From Granulicella aggregans (GTDB lineage: Bacteria; Acidobacteriota; Terriglobia; Terriglobales; Acidobacteriaceae): a stretch of 64,000 nt of DNA. The notes below the pieces were generated by a model. The model had not been told where the DNA came from. It ran no database searches and was given only the letters and a program-made list of their open reading frames with translations. The translations under genes and the position numbers were made by a program. Shown here piece after piece: positions 59,142 to 64,000 of this stretch (positions within the stretch are counted from its first letter, which is position 1; every line of letters starts with the position of its first letter). The stretch lies in assembly GCF_025685565.1 (NCBI RefSeq), contig NZ_JAGSYE010000005.1, forward strand, positions 124,001 through 188,000, written 5' to 3'.

Positions 59142-61286
59142 ATGGCGATGGAACCGCTGCAGCGGTTGATAGATAGGATCAAACGGCCTCCCAAGGGACT
59201 AGAGGGCGCTGCGTTCTGGATGGCAGTGCAGTTCTTTCTGCTGGGGCTCTTCCGGCTGGGCAACAGCGAGTGGAACGGGCTGTTCGCGGTGCTGCAGGTG
59301 CTTACGGCGATCACATTCTTTGGCGTGGGGATTCCGCTGGCGCTGCGGTTTATCCGGGCGCGGCTGCTATGGAGTCTGCGCCGGCGGCTGGTGCTGACCT
59401 ACCTGCTGTTTGGGCTGACGCCGGTGGTGCTCGGCGTGACGCTGGTGGGCGTGTTCGCGTACTTTGCCGCAGGACAGTTCGCGATTCACCTGGTGGATAC
59501 GCGTCTGCTGGGGGTACACGACCGGCTGGCGGGCCAGAATGGCAACCGTTTTGGGCGGATGCTGCAGGCGGCGGGATTGCAGCCGGGAGGAGTTAAGGGG
59601 CAAGACCTGGTGGCGTCGCTGCCGGATGACAATACGGGAAGCTCGCTGGATGAGGTGCGGACGACGCTGCTGCATCGGCAGAGCAGGCTCTTTCTGGATG
59701 GAGTGCCGGTGGGGTTCAGTCAGAATTCGGCGGATGCGAGTTCTGTGCGGACGCCGCTGGGGCTGCCGCCCTGGGCGGCGACGCTGCCGGACGGCCGGTT
59801 CGCGGGGCTCGTGCTGGATGGGAACGATCTTTATCTGGTAGCGATCAACCAGGAGAAGATGGCGGACAATCGCATTTTGAGCCTGCTGACCAGCGTGGAG
59901 GTGGACGAACGCCTGATGGATCTGGTGGCCGAGGGCTTAGGCAGAGCCGAGCTGTTTGAGGAATTGACGAGCTCGAAGAACCGGAAACGACCACCCTCGG
60001 TCTCTGGCGGAACGTCGCCTTCGCCGGTGAATATCGCAGATCTTCAGGTCCGATTCTTATCGACCATGGCGGTAACAAACTGGGACACAGGGGAACTGGA
60101 TAGCATTCCCATGTGGGTGGATTCGCGACCATCTCTGCTGTATCGGCAGTTGTTCGGAGGGTCGCTTTCGGGGGCGATCACAAGCGCCTATCGGATCGCA
60201 TTAGGAGTGCTGATCGTGGTGTTCGGGCTGCTCGAGATGCTGGCGCTGTACCTTGCGGTGAGGTTGGGGCGGACGATTACGGGGTCGGTGGCGAATTTGT
60301 ACGAGGCGACGCAGGCGATTGACCGCGGGGACTTTAGCCATCGGATCACGGTGAAGGGTGTCGACCAATTGTCGGAGCTGGGGCGGTCGTTCAATGCGAT
60401 GACGGGATCGCTGCAGCGGCTGCTGGTAGAGCAGAAGGAGAAGGAAAGGCTGCAGAATGAGTTGTCGATTGCGCAGGAGGTGCAGGCGAATCTGTTTCCT
60501 CATGCGGACTGCGATCTGGCGAATCTGCAGTTGCACGGTGTGTGCCGCCCGGCGCGGTCGGTGAGCGGAGACTACTACGACTTCATCCTGTTCCACAGCG
60601 AGGCGAACCTGACGGGCAAGCTGCGGACGGAGACGGGCGTGGGCATCGCGCTGGGGGACATCAGCGGGAAGGGGATTTCGGCGGCGCTGCTGATGGCGAC
60701 GTTGCATTCGGCGGTGCGGGCATACCGGTTCGCGAGCGAAGAGGTGCTGTACGCGAAAGACGCGGTGTCGGGGCTGACGGTGAGCCGCGAGGAGGTGGGC
60801 GAGGATGCTGGGGAGCTGTTTCAGTCGCCCGGTAGGATCATGTCGCTGCTGAACCGGCATCTTTATCGGAGCACGCAGCCGGAGAAGTACGCGACGCTGT
60901 TCCTGGCTCACTACGACGCGAAGAGTTCCTGGATGACCTATTCGAATGCGGGGCAGTTGCCTCCGCTGGTGTTGAGCCGGGATGGGAGCATCCGAAGGCT
61001 GGACAAGGGTGGGACCGTCGTTGGGCTGATGGATGGGATGAGCTACGAGGAGGATGGCTTCCAGATGCAGACCGGGGACATCATGGTGGCTTATTCGGAT
61101 GGCGTGACGGAGCCGGAGAACGATTTTGGCGACTTCGGCGAGGACCGGCTGATGGAGGTGGTGGCGCGGTACCGGGATGAGCCGCTGCATGTGATCTCGG
61201 CGCAGGTGATGCTGGCGCTGGATGCCTGGATTGGGGCAGATGAGCAGCCGGATGACATTACGCTGGTGCTGGCGCGGCAGGTGTAG
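59142..61286 (+). CDS. Membrane-bound HAMP-SpoIIE/PP2C phosphatase
   Basis: A 714-residue signalling phosphatase. N-terminal membrane segments (~25-60, ~80-110), a periplasmic sensor region (~110-340), a further membrane segment (~350-375), HAMP domain (TGSVANLYEATQAIDRGDFSHRI), coiled linker with EKERLQNELSIAQEVQANLFP, then the PP2C domain: VSGDYYDFI, LGDISGKGISAALLMA, NAGQLPPLVL and AYSDGVTEP. It resembles the RsbU-type enzyme at 21076 but adds transmembrane sensing. It probably acts on an anti-anti-sigma factor elsewhere. Overlap with neighbours is minimal. Confidence 0.9.
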   Translation: MAMEPLQRLIDRIKRPPKGLEGAAFWMAVQFFLLGLFRLGNSEWNGLFAVLQVLTAITFFGVGIPLALRFIRARLLWSLRRRLVLTYLLFGLTPVVLGVTLVGVFAYFAAGQFAIHLVDTRLLGVHDRLAGQNGNRFGRMLQAAGLQPGGVKGQDLVASLPDDNTGSSLDEVRTTLLHRQSRLFLDGVPVGFSQNSADASSVRTPLGLPPWAATLPDGRFAGLVLDGNDLYLVAINQEKMADNRILSLLTSVEVDERLMDLVAEGLGRAELFEELTSSKNRKRPPSVSGGTSPSPVNIADLQVRFLSTMAVTNWDTGELDSIPMWVDSRPSLLYRQLFGGSLSGAITSAYRIALGVLIVVFGLLEMLALYLAVRLGRTITGSVANLYEATQAIDRGDFSHRITVKGVDQLSELGRSFNAMTGSLQRLLVEQKEKERLQNELSIAQEVQANLFPHADCDLANLQLHGVCRPARSVSGDYYDFILFHSEANLTGKLRTETGVGIALGDISGKGISAALLMATLHSAVRAYRFASEEVLYAKDAVSGLTVSREEVGEDAGELFQSPGRIMSLLNRHLYRSTQPEKYATLFLAHYDAKSSWMTYSNAGQLPPLVLSRDGSIRRLDKGGTVVGLMDGMSYEEDGFQMQTGDIMVAYSDGVTEPENDFGDFGEDRLMEVVARYRDEPLHVISAQVMLALDAWIGADEQPDDITLVLARQV

Positions 61287-61291
61287 AGCGT

Positions 61292-61924
61292 ATGTATATT
61301 CCGAAGGCAAATCTGGAGACGCGGCTGCCGGTGCTTGTGGCAATGATGCGGGCGCACCCGCTGGCGGCGGTGGTGACGATGGGTGCGGAGGGGCTGGTGG
61401 CTTCGCATATTCCGCTGGTCTATGAGGAAGTTGAAGGATCAGAGTTTGGCGTTCTGAAGGGGCATGTTTCGCGGGCCAATTCGCAGTGGAAGGACCTAGC
61501 GGAGGGTGTGGATGCGCTGGCGATCTTTGCAGGGCCTCAGCATTATGTTTCGGCAGGGTGGTATCCGGGTAAGGCTGAGGATGGCAAGGTGGTGCCGACT
61601 TGGAACTACGTGACGGTACATGCTTATGGGCCGCTGCGGGTGGTGAAGGATGCGGCATGGCTGTTAGAACACCTCACAAGCCTTACGGATACGCATGAGG
61701 CATCGTCGGCGGTGCCTTGGAAGGTGACGGACGCTCCGGCGGAGTTTATCGCTTCGCAGATGCGGGGGATTGTGGGGTTTGAGCTGCCGATTCGCAGGCT
61801 CGAGGGGAAGTGGAAGGTGAGCCAGAATCGGAGCGAACGCGATAGGGCGGCGGTGGTCGGTGCGCTTGAGGACATTGGGACGGTAGAGAGTCTGAGGATG
61901 AAGGCGTTGGTTCGGGGCGAATAG
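61292..61924 (+). CDS. FMN-binding PaiB-like protein
   Basis: A 210-residue protein of the PaiB/negative transcriptional regulator family, flavin-binding split-barrel proteins. ASHIPLVYE, GHVSRANSQWKDL, FAGPQHYVSAGWYP and VPTWNYVTVHAYG are the family motifs, and RGIVGFELPIRRLEGKWKVSQNR is the C-terminal signature. Bacillus PaiB regulates degradative enzymes; here the role is not known. It begins five bases after the phosphatase stop. Confidence 0.9.
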   Translation: MYIPKANLETRLPVLVAMMRAHPLAAVVTMGAEGLVASHIPLVYEEVEGSEFGVLKGHVSRANSQWKDLAEGVDALAIFAGPQHYVSAGWYPGKAEDGKVVPTWNYVTVHAYGPLRVVKDAAWLLEHLTSLTDTHEASSAVPWKVTDAPAEFIASQMRGIVGFELPIRRLEGKWKVSQNRSERDRAAVVGALEDIGTVESLRMKALVRGE

Positions 61925-62002
61925 ATGTCCTGACGGACGGGCACACTGCGCGTGGGGCGGTCACAACGTGACTTTCATACCGCTTCGCGTTGGTCGCAAG
62001 AA

Positions 62003-63232
62003 TCATTTGTTGGCGGTGATGGCTTTCACGACGATGGCGTTGGGTGAGGGGCCCGCGGGCAGGATGGTGAAGAGGTTAGGGCCTAGTTTGCCGAGGGTGC
62101 GGATGACGGCTACGTCGCCGGAGTGGGCGTCGGCTGCCAATAAAAGATGCTCGTCGGCGGAGAAGGCGAGGAAGTCGGGTGCGGAGCCGGTCCGGAGGCT
62201 GCTGACGAGTTTGCCGTCGTCGATGCTGTAGAGCGAGAGGGAGTCGGCACCGAAGTTCGAGACCCAGAGGGCGGAGTTGTCCGCTGTGACGATGCCGTGG
62301 ACGGGGTGGTTGCCGATGGGGTAGGTGCCGCCTACCTCGTTGGTGTAGGTGGAGATCTCGGAGATAGAGCCGGAGGCGAAGTTGGAGGAGAAGACCTCAC
62401 CTCCATCGGGCTTCATGGCTAGGTCGACGGGGGTTTCGCCGACGTCCAAGAACGCGAGGACGGAGTCATTGAGCAACGAGGGGTTTTGTTTGGCGGCCCA
62501 GGAGTCGGGTGCGGCGGCCAGGTTGATCGACATGACCTGATGACCGCCGGAGCAGGCGATGAAGGCCTTGGAGGAGTCGGGGAGGATCACGGCGTCGGTG
62601 GCTCCGGGACAGTGATCGAAGGAGGCGCGGAAGTGCAGCGGCTGGGGTTGCTGTTTGGCGGGGGCGTTCGGATCAAGGGCCGGGGTGGGGTCGACGGCGA
62701 AGATGGAGACGCTGCCGCTGGCGCGGTTGGTGACGACGAGCGAACGCATGTCAGGGGCGATGCGCGCGAGGCCGGGGGCTTCGCCGGTGCCGGCGACGGC
62801 GATCTCGCGGCGGAGGTCGAGGTCGACGACGGAGACGGTGTTGGAGCCGGAGTTGGCGACGTAGGCGCGGCGGCCGGCGGCGTCGACGGAGATGAAGTAG
62901 GGCTGGCGATGGAGGCCGATGGTGTAGACGACCTTGTTGGTGCGGGCGTCGATGACTGTGATGGAGCCGTTGCCGTTGGCCGGACCGGCGTTGACGACAT
63001 AAACCTCGTTCTTGACGGGGTTGACGGCCATGCCGGAGGGGTTGGGGCCGACTTGGAGGGTGCGGTCGGGGCGGAGGTAGACGAGGTCGAGGACGGATAC
63101 GGTGTTGGCACCGCCGTTCGAGACGTAGGCGAACTCGCGGTAGCCGGAGGGGACGTCGGGGAAGTCGGAGCGGCGGCAGGCGGTGAGGCTGAGCAGGGCG
63201 GCGGTGAGGGCGAGCTTGGTGAGGGGGTGCAC
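62003..63232 (-). CDS. YncE-like beta-propeller lipoprotein
   Basis: A 409-residue predicted lipoprotein (lipobox LTAC after an 18-residue leader) with seven-bladed propeller repeats: VSNGGANTVSVLDL, VANSGSNTVSVVDL, SNFASGSISEIS and VSNFGADSLSLYSI. Such YncE/YVTN proteins are periplasmic and may bind DNA or cell-wall components; function unknown. GTG start at 63232. Alone, convergent with the PaiB-like gene. Confidence 0.82.
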   Translation of the reverse strand: MHPLTKLALTAALLSLTACRRSDFPDVPSGYREFAYVSNGGANTVSVLDLVYLRPDRTLQVGPNPSGMAVNPVKNEVYVVNAGPANGNGSITVIDARTNKVVYTIGLHRQPYFISVDAAGRRAYVANSGSNTVSVVDLDLRREIAVAGTGEAPGLARIAPDMRSLVVTNRASGSVSIFAVDPTPALDPNAPAKQQPQPLHFRASFDHCPGATDAVILPDSSKAFIACSGGHQVMSINLAAAPDSWAAKQNPSLLNDSVLAFLDVGETPVDLAMKPDGGEVFSSNFASGSISEISTYTNEVGGTYPIGNHPVHGIVTADNSALWVSNFGADSLSLYSIDDGKLVSSLRTGSAPDFLAFSADEHLLLAADAHSGDVAVIRTLGKLGPNLFTILPAGPSPNAIVVKAITANK

Positions 63233-63257
63233 TTCTAGGAGTGTAACGGAGGAGAGA

Positions 63258-63578
63258 TCAGGGCCCTTGAGGAGCGTCGCGGTTGAATCGACGTTCCAGC
63301 CTCAACCATGCGCGGGCTGCGTGGACCAGGCCAGCAACTAGGGCGAAGAGAAAATACGCCAAAAATATCCATAAATCTGTACTGATTTCGTGGAGGTTAT
63401 GGAGGCTCGCTGCCGTTGTCAGAAGCAATAATCCGCCAAGTCTAACTCCTAAAGTGGCCCTACAGTACTGTGTGGCAAAGCGGACTGCCCCTAACTTTCT
63501 GATCCTCTGCCAGTCCTCACAGCGAATCTCGACGTCGCCGAGCAACTCGTAGTCTTTCTCGTGAAGGATCGAGATCAT
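63258..63578 (-). CDS. Small membrane protein of unknown function
   Basis: A 106-residue protein with two hydrophobic segments (LGGLLLLTTAASLH, DLWIFLAYFLFALVAGLVHAA) and a soluble N-terminus, MISILHEKDYELLGDVEIRC. It lies 25 bases upstream of the propeller gene on the same strand, and the start at 63578 avoids the divergent gene. No family recognised. Confidence 0.55.
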   Translation of the reverse strand: MISILHEKDYELLGDVEIRCEDWQRIRKLGAVRFATQYCRATLGVRLGGLLLLTTAASLHNLHEISTDLWIFLAYFLFALVAGLVHAARAWLRLERRFNRDAPQGP

Positions 63579-63641
63579 GCGGTGGATTTTACAAGCCAAT
63601 TTTTCTGTGTGGAGGTCAAAGAACGGAGACGGAGGCAAATT

Positions 63642-63911
63642 ATGGAGGAGAGTCGGCCGCATATTCCATTGTTGTACCGCGTGAAGGCGGTGATGTTTCT
63701 GGTTGCTGGCTGCACGGCATGTGGGTTGATCTTGACGGATCGCCCCACGCTGAAGTGCGCATTTTTGTTGGCGGTGGCGGTGTGGTGTTCTTGTCGGCTG
63801 TACTATTTTGCGTTTTATGTGATCGAGAGGTGGGTCGATCCGGGGTATCGGTTTGCGGGGCTTGGGAGCTTTGTGCGGTATTTGGTTTCCAGGCGGGAGG
63901 GGCGGGATTGA
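63642..63911 (+). CDS. Small membrane protein of unknown function
   Basis: An 89-residue protein with two hydrophobic segments (VMFLVAGCTACGLIL, CAFLLAVAVWCSCRLYYFAFYVI). The ATG at 63642 has GGAGG six bases upstream, which favours it over an upstream frame. Divergent from the small membrane protein gene at 63258. No family recognised. Confidence 0.6.
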   Translation: MEESRPHIPLLYRVKAVMFLVAGCTACGLILTDRPTLKCAFLLAVAVWCSCRLYYFAFYVIERWVDPGYRFAGLGSFVRYLVSRREGRD

Positions 63912-63961
63912 GGAAGACATACCCCAGGAGCTGAAGCCCCGATTCCTTGGCTGGATTGATT

Positions 63962-63981
63962 GCCGAGGCTGAAGCCTCGGC
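63962..63981 (+). repeat. Perfect GCCGAGGC hairpin near the window end
   Basis: GCCGAGGC / GCCTCGGC with a TGAA loop, preceded by a similar GAGCTGAAGCCCCGATTCC. It looks like part of a GCTGAAGCC repeat and may be longer outside the window. No T-run follows. Confidence 0.5.
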
Positions 63982-64000
63982 TTACCTAGAGGCAAGAGCA

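Noticed and set aside
60201..61658. 485-codon reverse-strand frame opposite the HAMP phosphatase
   Set aside because: It is extremely rich in H, R, Q and P, as expected from antisense of GC-rich coding DNA, and has no domain.
62486..63238. 250-codon forward frame rich in G, V, D and A opposite the propeller lipoprotein
   Set aside because: Antisense of a well-supported beta-propeller gene; the repetitive composition is a by-product.

Overview
The window reads as chromosomal DNA from an acidobacterium, most likely Acidobacteriaceae (Granulicella, Terriglobus or Edaphobacter type). This is inferred from the high GC content, from the order of the cell-shape genes followed by an RNase E/G gene, from TrmFO, from a C30-carotenoid gene cluster beside a family 9 cellulase, and from many short palindromic repeats between genes. 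No tRNA, rRNA, insertion sequence, prophage or CRISPR array was seen.

Region 1 (1-17.8 kb): a partial alanine dehydrogenase and an acyltransferase lead into the cell-elongation genes mreB, mreC, mreD, mrdA (PBP2) and rodA. These are not one tight operon. A secreted esterase, a reverse-strand cytochrome P460, a reverse-strand secreted NIF3-like protein and two copies of a ~220 bp inverted repeat lie among them. After rodA come a low-GC membrane protein of unknown function, a truncated Phd/YefM antitoxin without a toxin, a 600 bp gene-free leader, and a 1304-residue RNase E/G whose S1 domain is split by ~830 disordered residues.

Region 2 (17.8-31.8 kb): an outer-membrane barrel protein, a GNAT acetyltransferase, tRNA methyltransferase TrmFO, an RsbU-type phosphatase, a GMC oxidoreductase, the ribosome-assembly GTPase Der with a long basic N-terminus, a DinG-type helicase, a beta-propeller lipoprotein, QueD and several small membrane proteins.

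Region 3 (31.8-41.2 kb): a GH9 cellulase and a reverse-strand operon of two carotenoid desaturase/oxidases, an aldehyde dehydrogenase, an acyltransferase and a glycosyltransferase. This set fits synthesis of an acylated, glycosylated C30 carotenoic acid like staphyloxanthin. A PIG-L-like deacetylase is divergent from it.

Region 4 (41.2-50.1 kb): a DUF1440 protein, a monocarboxylate/sodium symporter, and a cytochrome c maturation operon ccmA-ybaK-ccmB-ccmC-ccmD linked by 4-base overlaps at most junctions. After an M20 peptidase comes ccmE, which carries cysteine instead of the usual heme-binding histidine (CxxxY type). thiC follows.

Region 5 (50.1-64 kb): an M28 glutamate-carboxypeptidase-like protein, MscL with a zinc-ribbon tail, MtnA, a DUF4160/DUF2442 pair, PyrE, QueG, a YihY-family membrane protein, a HAMP-type SpoIIE phosphatase, a PaiB-like flavoprotein, a YncE-like propeller lipoprotein and two small membrane proteins.

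No unmistakably new defence or mobile system was found. The most unusual features are the split S1 domain of the RNase, the Cys-type CcmE with a tRNA-editing protein inside the ccm operon, and palindromic repeats that have become coding sequence in der and queG.
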